NCBI GenBank assembly: GCA_009763385.1
Contig: CM019825.1
Span: 114,199,131-114,263,130, forward strand
Direction: 5' to 3'
Origin: Coix lacryma-jobi var. lacryma-jobi
Taxonomy: Eukaryota; Streptophyta; Magnoliopsida; Poales; Poaceae
Length of the DNA stretch: 64,000 bases
A model generated the notes under the pieces. It was not told the origin of the DNA and did no database searches. It saw nothing but the letters and a program-made list of their open reading frames with translations. This document shows positions 48,208-58,362 of the stretch, one piece after another (within the stretch, counting starts at the first letter, position 1; every line of letters begins with the position of its first letter). A program made the position numbers and the translations under genes.

Positions 48208-48363
48208 CTTGTCCTTTGCCTGGCGTGGAGGGCTCGGGCGAGGCGGAGAATGGAGCGTTCGGGTAGTTGGGCTGTCTTGGCCTACTTCCGTTCGGTGGGT
48301 TTGCGGGCTTTGGTCATGTTTTGGTCGATTTGCTTTGGGTACCCCTTATTTTGGTACCCGACA
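48208..48363 (-). repeat. Element C 3' LTR, inner part
   Basis: Ends GGTACCCCTTATTTTGGTACCCGACA on the plus strand (the final six bases are the LTR terminus). It is the 5' end of the LTR in element orientation. Confidence 0.65.
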
Positions 48364-48380
48364 GTAGCCCCTGAGCCTTT
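48364..48380 (-). other. Element C polypurine tract
   Basis: Reads AGGCTCAGGGGCTAC on the minus strand, directly before TGTCGG. Confidence 0.6.
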
Positions 48381-48783
48381 GGGGGAGTGCTGGCACTCCC
48401 TCGAAGGTTCAGCCGAAGCCTTTGTTGAGCGACTTTGTTTTCTTCGGTGGGTGCGTGCGAGCGCACCCGCCAGGTGTAGCCCTCGAGGCCTTGGGGGAGT
48501 TTTCGTAACTCCTCCAAGGGCTGGAGCTTGAGCGCATTAGCTCGCCCTCGGGCATCGTGCCCTCGGGCCTATGGTGTAGCCGAGTCATTGCTGATAACGA
48601 GGCTTAGCCGTCCGGCTTGCGCGTACTGAAGGTCGGGCTTTCGAAATCGCAACCGGCTAGCGGCGCGGTTTCCCAAGAGTGCTACCGTTGCGCCCAACAA
48701 CCGATGAGTTGCGCGGCACCTTGACTTCTCTTGGGGAACCGCAAAGGTTGCATTCCTGCGGGAGTCATGGGATGGTCCTTCCC
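48381..48783. other. Element C internal GC-rich noncoding stretch
   Basis: Repeated phrases of the kind TAGCCC(C/T)(T/G)GAG..CTTGGGGGAG(T) at 48366 and 48476 suggest a short internal duplication. No ORF is supported. Confidence 0.45.
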
Positions 48784-48793
48784 GTTATAAGTA
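48784..48793 (+). promoter_or_regulatory. TATA box for the antisense ORF in C
   Basis: TTATAAGTAC lies about 65 bases before the ATG at 48854 and points against the direction of element C. Confidence 0.45.
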
Positions 48794-48853
48794 CGGAGCG
48801 ACGGGATGTAGCCCTCATCCCATTTCGCTTTGCTGTCTTCCCTATTCCTCGAG

Positions 48854-49207
48854 ATGGACCGTGGTAAGCATGCTGCCAACGAGCAGTCGAAGATGGGGTG
48901 GCCGGGGCAATGCCGCCGCATCCCAGGGTAGATTCCCTTCCCTTCGTTGTCATGGTACTATTTAGGCATTCTGACCCTTCTTTTTCGCATGCTCTCAGGG
49001 TCATTTCTACCTCGAGGTCGATCCCCTCCCGTCACCCCGGAGGCACGTCGGCTCCTCCGTCGGTCCGGGATTTTGAGGATACATGCGAACAAAAGGTTGA
49101 TATGTGCACTTGTGGTTCCATTCCTGAGTGATGAGCGATCGGTCAATGGGCAACATGTGTTCTTGGCTGTGTTGATGTGCAGGTGTGGAGCTCGGATCTT
49201 CTGTTAG
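48854..49207 (+). CDS. Antisense extra ORF of element C, with one predicted intron
   Basis: A small gene-like unit between pol and the 3' LTR of C, on the strand opposite to C. It begins ATGGACCGTG (48854-48863) followed by a strong donor GTAAGC. An acceptor CTCTCAG ends at 48998, giving a 135 bp intron that joins in phase to 48999-49207. The product is about 72 residues: a basic N-terminal part with PRGRSPPVTPE, then a hydrophobic stretch (LICALVVPFL) and a Cys-rich end. Extra ORFs, some of them antisense, are known between pol and the 3' LTR of Tat-type gypsy elements (for example maize Grande). I do not recognise a domain. The stop at 49205 stands just before the insertion site of H; the original may have been longer, and its function is unknown. 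Confidence 0.5.
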
Positions 49208-49216
49208 GGAGATATG

Positions 49217-50841
49217 TGTTGACACCTAATGTGGCAAACGGGTAAACCGCAAGCGTACGGTTGTCAATGTAGCTTTCACCTGGAGTATTCCAGGTATCGT
49301 ATTTTCCACAGGGAACGTGAAGTGAACTAACTAGAGTCAAGGTCGTCCTATGATGATATAGAAGAGCTTATGAAAACTCGGTAAAGAGGATCTCTATAAT
49401 ATCCTATGTCTGGTATAACAAAAAGATATATGCGGCGTTCTCCACCCTTGCTCACTGGGGGCGGCAGTTGCAGCTGAAGCCCGTGCAAGCAGCCCAACTC
49501 CCTTACTAAGCCCTACTTTTTAAGAACTTGCCTAAGAACACGTGGTGGACTCCAGAGACCAGATTCGGGGCTGTCGCCACCCGCTGGTTACCACTATATA
49601 TCTGTGCGACAAGCAGCATATACTGGCAATATATAGCCTAAACACCATGTTTACGCTACCCTTACTACTCTAACCCAGTCCCACAAGGCTAAAGCACTCT
49701 ACTAATAGAACAACATACCCATGAAACACAAGTATGTAACTTAATGCTCAACCATATACTGAATATTAAAGAAGATCTCGGATGCTTACTTACAGAGAAG
49801 ACCGCATCCGCTGAGGTACACCGCGGAGGAGACTCCCGACAGGCCCGGGGCTTCCTCCAGACGACTCCCTCACTCTCTCCTTACTCGCATAACGCTACGC
49901 CAGAGCTTCGCTAATGCTTCTCAAGTGTAGCTAACTCTACTATGTCATGAATGAAGAGTGAGGGCTAGGGGGTATTTATAGGAGAGGTGGAGTAGGGGCT
50001 ACTCCGTTGCCGATGAATGACAACCACTCATTGTGCCACGTCAGCGATCTGTGTGCTCTCCATCCTCCACCGTTGGATAGTAACTACTCTAAATGAATGG
50101 TCACCGTGTCTTGAGCTTAATTCACCGTGAAGGCACCTTAGCTTCCACGAGAAGGCACTTAGGGGGGGTACCCCTAGGTCGGGTGACCCATGGGGGGGGG
50201 GGTCGAGAGACCCCCCTATGACAGGTTGGCCCCACCTTGTATGTGTAGGTGATGTCCCCACTTGTCATTTGGTGTTTGGCACATTGGAATGTGTCATGAC
50301 CACTTTGGATGCTTCGTTGTGGGCCCATTGATCCATGTGACTTCATCTTCCACCATTGAGAGAAAGCACAATTGTGATCCAGGGTGGAGAAGCACTTTGG
50401 GAGGCTTGACATGGATCATGACACGTGGCAGGACCCTGGTGGGCCCCACCGGCTCACTTGGTCATATTCCTTCACTTGGGAGCTTAGCTTGGTTGATGCC
50501 ACTTCGTAGAGCCCTGGTGGGGCCATAAGGGGGTCGGGCGACCCCATTATGTGGCCAAATTAGTCCATCTTTTGCAGGTGGCTTCTAGAAGCATAATGTA
50601 TGATGTTGGTCAAGTTGGTTTCGAAATTTGCCATACTTGGTGGGTCGGCCAACGTGTCATGTTAGGCTTCCCAAGCTTTGGTTTTCACCCACATTGTACC
50701 TACATTCAAATAGAGGACATGTACATGTGGAACCAAGTCATTTGTACCAAAATATGCTTATGCTATGCTTTGCTTCCTTCTATTCCGAGGTTGTTGACAG
50801 TGTTTTGGGCATGTTATTTTGGTGATATCTCACCGTCAACA
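49217..50841 (-). repeat. Element H 3' LTR
   Basis: TGTTGACACC...CCGTCAACA on the plus strand, 1625 bp. Shares with E and G LTRs the AGCGTACGG...TTTCACC...TATCGTATT stretch. TATA box CTATAAATACC on minus at 49972-49982. Carries GGGTCGGGCGACCCC near 50530. Confidence 0.85.
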
Positions 50842-50858
50842 AGAATCCCCCACACTTA
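50842..50858 (-). other. Element H polypurine tract
   Basis: AAGTGTGGGGGATTCT on the minus strand, directly before the 3' LTR; almost the same tract as in G. Confidence 0.8.
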
Positions 50859-52083
50859 GCTCTTTGCTCGTCCTCGAGTAAAGGTTAAGGATAGTAGTAG
50901 ACATGATCATAACAATCTTCAAGATAAAAAGCAACTTAAAGTATCATTCAAGACATACCCTATACAAGTGGGTTATGTGGTATTGTCTAACATATATCCT
51001 TTAGGTGTTGTAAGATGGAAGAACTCATGGCAAAGTTATCTTTCCTAATTCACATCTTAGTGACTTGGAGTTTTTCAAAGTTTTCACAAGAAAAGCATAG
51101 TTCACTTATACTCCTCATATGGTACTCTCAAATCGCTCAATGGTGTATGATTCCTTACCAAGGCATAACATTATTTACCTTCTTTTATTTCATTCTACTT
51201 CAAAAAGGCTTATGTAGAGTTCAGGTAGGGATAAACATGATAGCATACTTGTATTGCATATATTGTAAAGTCAAAACAAGGATCCATGGAGAAAAATATC
51301 ATAATCCTAGATCAAGATGTGCATGTGTGTCAAACATGGTGTGTGTATGACACATGATACTCCTTTAGTGATATGATCTCTCTATATTACTTATTTTTGA
51401 GACATGGCTATCATAACTCTTTTTATTCATGAGCTCTAGCATGCTCATCTCTTTTTTTCAATACTTTGGACCTTCATGTGACCTTTTTTTTCTTTTTACT
51501 TTTGCATAGCCCATGTCTCTTCTACTCATTCGAACTAGAGAGATCATTCTTTTAAAGCATGGAGTATTTAATTATGGAAATGAAAGACATGTTTTTGCGC
51601 ACTTCCAGTGTAGAAGTAGCGTGTATATGTAGAGTGTACGTGATCTTGATCTTGGGAGCATGATAAATTTCTCAACAAGGGTCAACAAGGTTTGACTAAA
51701 CTCAAAGCAATAACAAGTAGCACAAGAAAGTTTTGAACATGTAAGAACATGGCATTTGGCTTTGGTAGGAATTTTCTCACCATTGAGGAGTATGTGACAC
51801 TATAATTTTATGACATCTTTATCAGAAATAAGATCTCCAAGCACTTTGAATAGAATGGGTAGGACTCCTAAGCCAGAGCTATATCACATTTCACAACAAC
51901 TTAGTCAATATGATTTTCCTATCAAGATATTTCCCACAAGCATAAGTATATGTGTATGGAATGAACTTTATGCAGCTTCTATCTCAAAAAATGTCCTAAG
52001 CATGTCACTTTTCAAATTTTAATCCAAGTGTGGTTTTGGTTCATTTTACTTGCATGGAAACTAAGAAAAGTGTGGAAACATAT
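50859..52083 (-). other. Element H noncoding AT-rich region
   Basis: No credible ORF. T-rich runs and phrases (for example GATCAAGA...TAGATCAAG) also seen in E and G after their purine tracts. Confidence 0.55.
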
Positions 52084-54430
52084 ACCAAAAAGATGAGAGG
52101 AAGTGTCAAACCTGCGTTTCAAAGTGAAGCATCAGCAATGGAGGTTGACAGGTGGGCCCAAGGCACCATGGTGGGGTCGGCCGACCCCACCTAGTGGCCT
52201 ATGACCCTCCTAAGTCTGTCTTCTCATCGAGGGATGCCTTCCTGTGTTTTCTGTTTTCTGTTTTGCCATCATTTGCACGTCGGCCGACGTGCCTTTGGTG
52301 CGATCTTGGAAAACGGAACCTGATACGTTGTTCCCTCTCTTGTCCTCTACAAGTGCACCAAAAGTTAGCTCAATTGGCCACCTTTGGACTGTCGGCCGAC
52401 GTCCTTTGGTGGCCAAACAGGCTCAATTTTTGTGTGGCAGCATCTCTCCCAGTGTGGATCACTGCTATAGACTCAAAACTTCAATTGGTGAAAGTTTGGG
52501 GGTGACCAACCCTCACCACTTCTTCCAAACAGTATCTGTCTTTTATTCAAAAACAACAAAGGACCCTACTGGTGGGAGACACCAGAGAGTCAAATTTTAT
52601 TCAAAATAAATCTTGGACAAGACACATTGTCGCATTTGAGAAAGGTCAAGGTTGACTACATGTGCCATATTTATTCTTGTAACATGGTTACTAAGAGAAG
52701 AAGGATGAATCTAAAATTTGAATACATTTGGCTAAAGGAGTTTGATTGCTTAACCTATAGAAGGGTTGGCCAACCTACATCTTATGACATAATGTATCGA
52801 ACTTTACATGATCATGACCTTCATCTTCTAGATATAAGATGTGTAAAATATTCAGCTCATTGGGTTAAGATTAGGATGACATGATAGTGATATGTAAGGC
52901 TATGAACAATATTATAGAAGAAAGACATGTTGTGTTACGCAAGGTTTTATCATTGAAAATTATAACTTAAACATGTTTGATTCTTCATTTGTATATATGC
53001 TAGAACCAAGGAAGATCTTTTCAAACACTAACCACTTACCATAAGAAGTTACCTTAATCATTGGAGCATGGTGGCACCATGACGATGGGTAGATGAGTTG
53101 TGGTGGTCCGTAAAACTTTCCTTGCTTGGCTAGCTTCACATCCTGAGCTGATCATGGACATCGTATCTTCAATCTTGTACTCCTTCATGCCATCATTTTG
53201 TTCTTCTTTCGTGCATCTTGGCATGGTGTTTCGATCTTCTGCTCCACTCATTGTTTCATTCCTACAGAGGATTAGTGGACAACACATACCCGAAGGAGTA
53301 CATACACATTTTTTAAGCAAGGGTGATGTTGTCATGGAGTTTGGGGGTCCTCTTTCTATTTTACTTTGTACGAAAACAATTAAATATGTAAAAAAGAGAT
53401 TCTTAGGAGAGGAAAGAGATGTAGCAAACTAGCCAGCACGTGTGTAGAAGTGGAGCAAAGGTTGACTGGTGGGCCTAGAGACTCATGGTGGGGTCGGCTG
53501 ACCCCACCTTGGGGCCTCATGCCACCTAGGTGCTTTCCATTCATGTCCTTACCTCCAAGGATGTAATTTGGTACTTGCGCTTTTTGGTGGTGTGTTCATT
53601 TGCCCGTCGCCCGACGCCAAAAAGTATCCTTTGCGGCTCAAATTTGACGTGCGAGGTTGGGTTGCAGTGAGCATCAACATGGTGTGCTTGGAACTTTTAG
53701 AAGCTTCACTTGGGGGTCGGCCGACCCCCACACTTAGCTTCAGTGGAGTTCTCTAATCTTGAATTATCTCCATGTATGTTCTCATGACTTTCCCAATAAA
53801 TTTTTAGAGTTCTCCTGCATGGGTTAGTCCATATGCACAACCAATTCCTATCCAAGTATATTTTGGTTCAATAAACAAACTCGACACCATGTCTTATTTG
53901 ATTAAGGAAAGCTATTTAACCTAAGCACCACGCTTAATTTAAAGAGCTATTGGAAGTATGTGCATTACTCCCAAACCAAAGCATATTCTAATAGAAACAG
54001 GGTAGCATGAAGACAAACATGAATGGTGTATTCTTTTTATTATTAATATTTTTATGAGGAGAAATAAACAAATGTAAAAAGGAATGCATTAAAAGAGAGG
54101 GAGGAGACGTGACAAACCAGTCAAGAAGCACGTAAGAATGGAATGGACACTGACTGGTGGGCCGAAGGGCCCAGGGTGGGGTCGGCCGACCCCACCTTGT
54201 AGCCACTGGCCACTTCGGTGTCTGCCCTATGTATTCTTATTTCTGAAGATGTAATTCTGCACTGATGCATTTTGTCCATATGTTCATTTGGACGTCACCC
54301 GATGCCCAAATGTAGCCTTTGGAGTCCAACTTTTGGATGTTGAATTATCATATTATATGACTCCATGGCAGGTTCAACATTATGACAAGATGAACTTGAG
54401 GGAGGTCAACCGACCCCCACACTTAGTTCA
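52084..54430. repeat. Three degenerate repeat units centred on a palindrome
   Basis: Units at about 52084, 53405 and 54090 each read: GAGAGGAA-type purines, GTCAAAC/GCAAAC, a TTGAC(A/T)GGTGGGCC phrase, then GTGGGGTCGGCCGACCCCAC (perfect at 52171-52190 and 54176-54195, one mismatch at 53488-53507). A second, smaller palindrome-like pair (GTCGGCCGACG or GTCGCCCGACG) follows roughly 100 bases on. Another GGGGTCGGCCGACCCC is at 53713-53728. Not coding. Confidence 0.75.
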
Positions 54431-54581
54431 AAGTGTGTGTTGAATCACAAAGACAAGAGAAGGTCAAGTGCAAGGTTCTACTGGTGGCAATGCACCCGCA
54501 GAACCAAATTTAACTAGAGTTATGCATGAGTTTCATCATATTAGCGAACTGGTTTCTCCTTCAACGCCAACTTTCATGGAC

Positions 54582-55004
54582 CTAACTGCCAAAAAACTTG
54601 ATACCACTATGAGACTTGCAATATTTATGATAGACAAACACATCTACAACAATCCCTACAAAGATTTTAGCAGCAGGAAGAATGAAGGGGTTGTAGATCT
54701 CGTGTGTGGTAATGGCAGGGAGAAGAATTGATTTGAAAGGTTCATCATGGAAGCATGGATTTGATGGGATGGTTAAGATGTGACTTCCATGTTCATTCAT
54801 ATCATCTTCCCTTTCAAGCTCAAGTTTTGATGTCTCATGAATGTTCATAGGCAAAATGTTTGTTTCAATCATTCCATGCTTATGACATTCTGTGGACATG
54901 ATTTCCCTTGGATTGAGCTTGAGAGGGTGAGAACTTCTTTCTTCATGACAACCTAAGTCCTCCTCCAAACTCGGAGGGGTCATGGTTGTTCGAGAAAGTG
55001 ACAT
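54582..55004 (-). pseudogene. Element H gag C-terminal fragment
   Basis: A 140-codon frame whose end (IVVDVFVYHKYCKSHSG) matches the end of the gag of E (VVVDAYVYHKYCRSRCG), and whose middle (HGSHILTIPSNPCFHDEP) matches its HGIYSITISLNPCSYETS. The capsid domain is not present left of the CACTA element; at most a short piece would remain to the right, and I see none in 62487-62544. It is a relic. Confidence 0.7.
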
Positions 55005-55128
55005 AAGCTCACACCTAGGATCAAGAACAAGTTTGGATTATACCCTTGTGTTGAGAGATCGGGAAGACCAAACGGGTAAATACACTAATACACAAAATCT
55101 TTTCCGTGACACTTGGAAAAGTGGCTCC

Positions 55129-55386
55129 GAGGCGGGCGCCCTGCTGCCCGCCTCCTTTAATGGGTGGCAGGGCAGCCCGCCGAGCAATCGCCTCGGTTAA
55201 TCGTTAACCGAGGCGGGCGCTATAACACAACCGCCTCGGTTAATCCGTATTAACCGAGGCGGTCGGTTTACAACAACCGCCTCGGTTAATCGATTAACCG
55301 AGGCGGTTGCCTCTACTCAACCGCCACTGTTAACAATTGATTAACCGAGGCGGTTGCCACTACAGTGCCCGCCTCGGTTAATCCCG
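55129..55386. repeat. CACTA left subterminal repeats
   Basis: About five palindromic units (GCCTCGGTTAATCG then TTAACCGAGGC) in about 260 bases. Confidence 0.9.
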
Positions 55387-55387
55387 C

Positions 55388-55397
55388 CTATATAAAC
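55388..55397 (+). promoter_or_regulatory. CACTA transposase promoter TATA box
   Basis: CTATATAAAC lies directly after the last left subterminal repeat. A 5'-UTR with an intron (acceptor TTGTGTACAG at about 55817) leads to the ATG at 55830. Confidence 0.6.
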
Positions 55398-55829
55398 AGC
55401 CCGTGCAACCCCCTTCTTCCCCACGAATCTTCCTCCATTATTGCGGGTTTTGAGCTCCAAAATCCCAATAATCCACCATTAACTAGGGGAGGAGGTTTTG
55501 CCCTTGAATTTGTCGAAGGGGACATCGCTAATCACTCTCCCATCCTCAATCTCCTCTCTTTTTCAAGAATTTGGTGCTTTTTTTGTCCTCTTAGATCTAG
55601 TTTTTGATGGAGGAGAGAGAAAACAGATCTGCAGGTTCCTGACTGTAATTTTGTAATTCTTGTTCGCTTGTGTTGGTGTTTGAGCTGTGGAGCTCTCGTT
55701 TATGCCTCGAATCTGTTGTTTTTCCCAAGTTTTATAGATTGGAGATAGATACAACTATTGTTTTTTCTAAAGATCTGCTTTTTAATACTGCAGTATGCTA
55801 TTTTGTCTTGTGTACAGGGTTTGGCAGGC

Positions 55830-56963
55830 ATGGATAGAGATGAATGGATGTACCGGTCATCAAGGATTGAGCCGATGTACCTGGATCACGTGCGAAAGTT
55901 TATTGCGGCTGCAAAGAAGCACCGGCTCAGTCTGAAGCGGACACACATGATCTGTCCGTGTAATCGTTGCAAGAACCTGACTGCGCATGACGATGAGTTA
56001 GTGCAGTCTCATTTGGTGAGGTTTGGTTTTGTCAAGGATTACACTGTGTGGGTTTTCCACGGTGAAGCAGATCCGAGCACCGGTGCAGCATACAGAGGAA
56101 ACGAGTCATCATTAACCGTGGTGTTGAACGAAGAACCATCATCGGCGGGTGGCGGACATGGAACAGCTGATGGCGGTGACCATGGAGATCATGACTACAT
56201 CATGATTCACGATCTCCTGCAAGACATTGCCGACGAGGGTGACGGTGGCAGGGATGACGGTGGCAGTGTTGATCAAGAAATTGTGACTGAGCAAGATGAT
56301 GTCGAGCTCGTTGAGGAGATTGTTAATCACTTGGACCACGATGACCTTCTGTTTGGGAACCCGAAGTGGTTGCAGAATTTTAGAGAAATGAAGCAAGCGG
56401 CAATCGACCCCCTCTATATTCCGGAGCACTGCCCGAAGCAATGGACGACGCTGCGTTTCAACCTCCAGATGTTGATGTGCAAGGCTCGCCATGGCTGGTC
56501 TGACACTAGCTTCAACGACCTGTTACGTATCTGTTCCTCTGCATTCCCAGAAGGTAACAAGGTACCCGCCAATACTTATCGGGCGAAGAAGCTGATCCGT
56601 CCTGTTGCAATGAAGCTAAAGAAGATCCACGCCTGCCCCAACCACTGCATCCTATATCGGGGCGAGTATGAGAAACTAGACAGCTGTCCGCATTGCGGCG
56701 CGAGTCAATACAAGAAGAATGCTGGTTGTCGTGTGGATAGCGACCTGGGCGTCTGGAGTGCGCCACAGAAGAAGACGACCAAGAAGAGTGCGAAGCAGAA
56801 CCCGTCTCAGTTCGAGGACGAGGAAGAAGTGAGTTATACGCTAAGGAAGAGTCCTGCACTATCAATGTGGTACCTGCCCGTGATCGATCGCCTGTGTGCT
56901 TTATTTGGGAATCCCGATGATGCCAAGCTGATGTCCTGGCATGCATCAAATTATCCAATTTGA
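55830..56963 (+). pseudogene. CACTA TNP2-type transposase, N-terminal part only
   Basis: Start ATG 55830 (MDRDEWMY...), 378 codons to a TGA at 56961. The first ~80 residues are the transposase-associated domain: WMY, IRRA-like helix, CPCNRCKN and the closing WVFHGE. An acidic spacer with a His/Asp-rich run (56150-56280) follows, then the start of the transposase region (HCPKQWTTLRFNLQML, LPEGNKVP-like, CPHCGASQYKK, SMWYLPVIDRLCALFGN). The catalytic part that should follow is missing; after WHASNYPI the sequence is noncoding. The part that remains is open, so loss of the C-terminal half is the main damage. Confidence 0.88.
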
Positions 56964-58362
56964 GTAGATGCCTGTGATTTTGTAAGTTTGAAACTATGAT
57001 TTTGATTTCGAATGCCTTTACATGCTACTCTTAGCTTTGCTCTTACATGCTCTTAGCTTTTGGTCTCATGTGGAACCTATTCTCATATAAAAATATATAC
57101 CCAATATGTGTGGCTCAAAAATCTGAAGTTGTAGTTCAATTTTGAGTTATGGTCAAATCTGTCTTAGCTGTTTGTTATTTTTACACAGCATTAGTTATAA
57201 GTTCAACTGAGATAAAATTCGGACAGGGAACTAGTGAACATCTAATCTTGCCACTGTAATTTTTGTAGAATTTTCTGAACACTTTTAGTTTTCGAGTTTA
57301 AATAGGGTGAAAATCTGTATTAAAAATTGGAGTACAATCATGTTTTGTTTAGTCAAAACTGTTTATTTAATTACAATAGTTTGGGTAATCTGTTTTGAGT
57401 ATGTTAGTTGTAGTTAGGTACTGCTTAGAGTCTAGTGCATAATTATGTTCTCAGATTTGTTATGTGACTTGGTATTCTTCTATAGTTGAGTTTCTAGTGG
57501 AAAAGTATAGTTCAAGTGTTTATTTTCTCTTTCTTGATATCTATGTCTCCTAATCTGCTTTAGATGTAATATAAAATGTGTGAGTAACTTTGATCAGATA
57601 TGTGTGTCATGTCTCTTCTGTCAACTAGAATCACTCTAGTCATTTTTTTATTATCAAAACTGAACACTTAGATCTGAATACTTGATTAAAGATGTTCTCA
57701 AATCAGTTTCCAAGTCATCCATATCTCATATCACTCATGAACATGAACTTTGCATCCTAGCTAGTTTATCACTCTAGTCATTTTTTTATTATTAAAACTG
57801 AACACTCAGATCTGAATACTTGATTAAAGATGCTCTCAAATTAGTTTCCAAGTCATCCATATCTCATATCACTCATGAACATGAACTTTGCATCACTCTA
57901 CTAGCTACTTCCTACTACTTTGCTCCTACTCTTTGACATTGCAATGATAAATTTTTTAAAATTGGCTGAGGCGATGGCATATGCAATGATGTGAATTTCT
58001 TATGCTGAGGCAGCGGCTATGATGATGAAATGCCCTCCCTTGTAAGCTGCTAAACTAGGATGGCTCATTGGGCAACCAGTTTAGTAGCATTGTGATGACA
58101 AGGGCAAAATCTGAGCCAAATATGTAAATTATTTTTTTCTTCTCAAATTATGTAATTTTCTTATAATTTTTGTATTCTTTTTGACATTTTTGTACTCTAA
58201 ATATTGTATATGCACAAACTATGTAATAGAATTTCAAATATGAATATAATGATCTCAATTTTATACTCTAATCCTACTTATTTACTCGAAATATTGCATA
58301 TTACAAGATATTGGGTATGAAATGTCCATTTGACTTCATGTATCTATACATATAGCTGAAGA
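56964..58362. other. CACTA AT-rich noncoding spacer
   Basis: Lies between the truncated transposase and the second gene, where the rest of the transposase would be expected. Contains a 125 bp near-perfect duplication and no ORF of note. Confidence 0.6.
57632..57894. repeat. 125 bp direct duplication in the CACTA spacer
   Basis: 57632-57756 and 57770-57894 have the same length and differ at only about four bases, with 13 bp between them. Confidence 0.9.

Larger units (their letters stand above)
15786..49211 (-). mobile_element. Element C: Ty3/gypsy 3' LTR plus 3' internal end, split by a nest
   Basis: On the minus strand the LTR starts TGTCGGGTACC at 48363 and ends ACACCGACA at 15786, with a purine-rich tract (CAGGGGCTAC) directly before it. 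This layout is typical of a grass gypsy LTR family. The LTR is about 1.36 kb once the nested DNA (16992-48207) is removed; the matching sequence GGCGTGGAGGGC(T/C)(T/C)GGGCGAGGCG stands on both sides of the insertion. Only the 3' LTR and about 850 bp of internal DNA are seen; H interrupts the rest at 49217. No TSD can be checked. Confidence 0.7.

Noticed and set aside
55129..55386. Regular repeats that might suggest a CRISPR array
   Set aside because: Units are inverted palindromes without unique spacers, inside a CACTA end; plant nuclear context.
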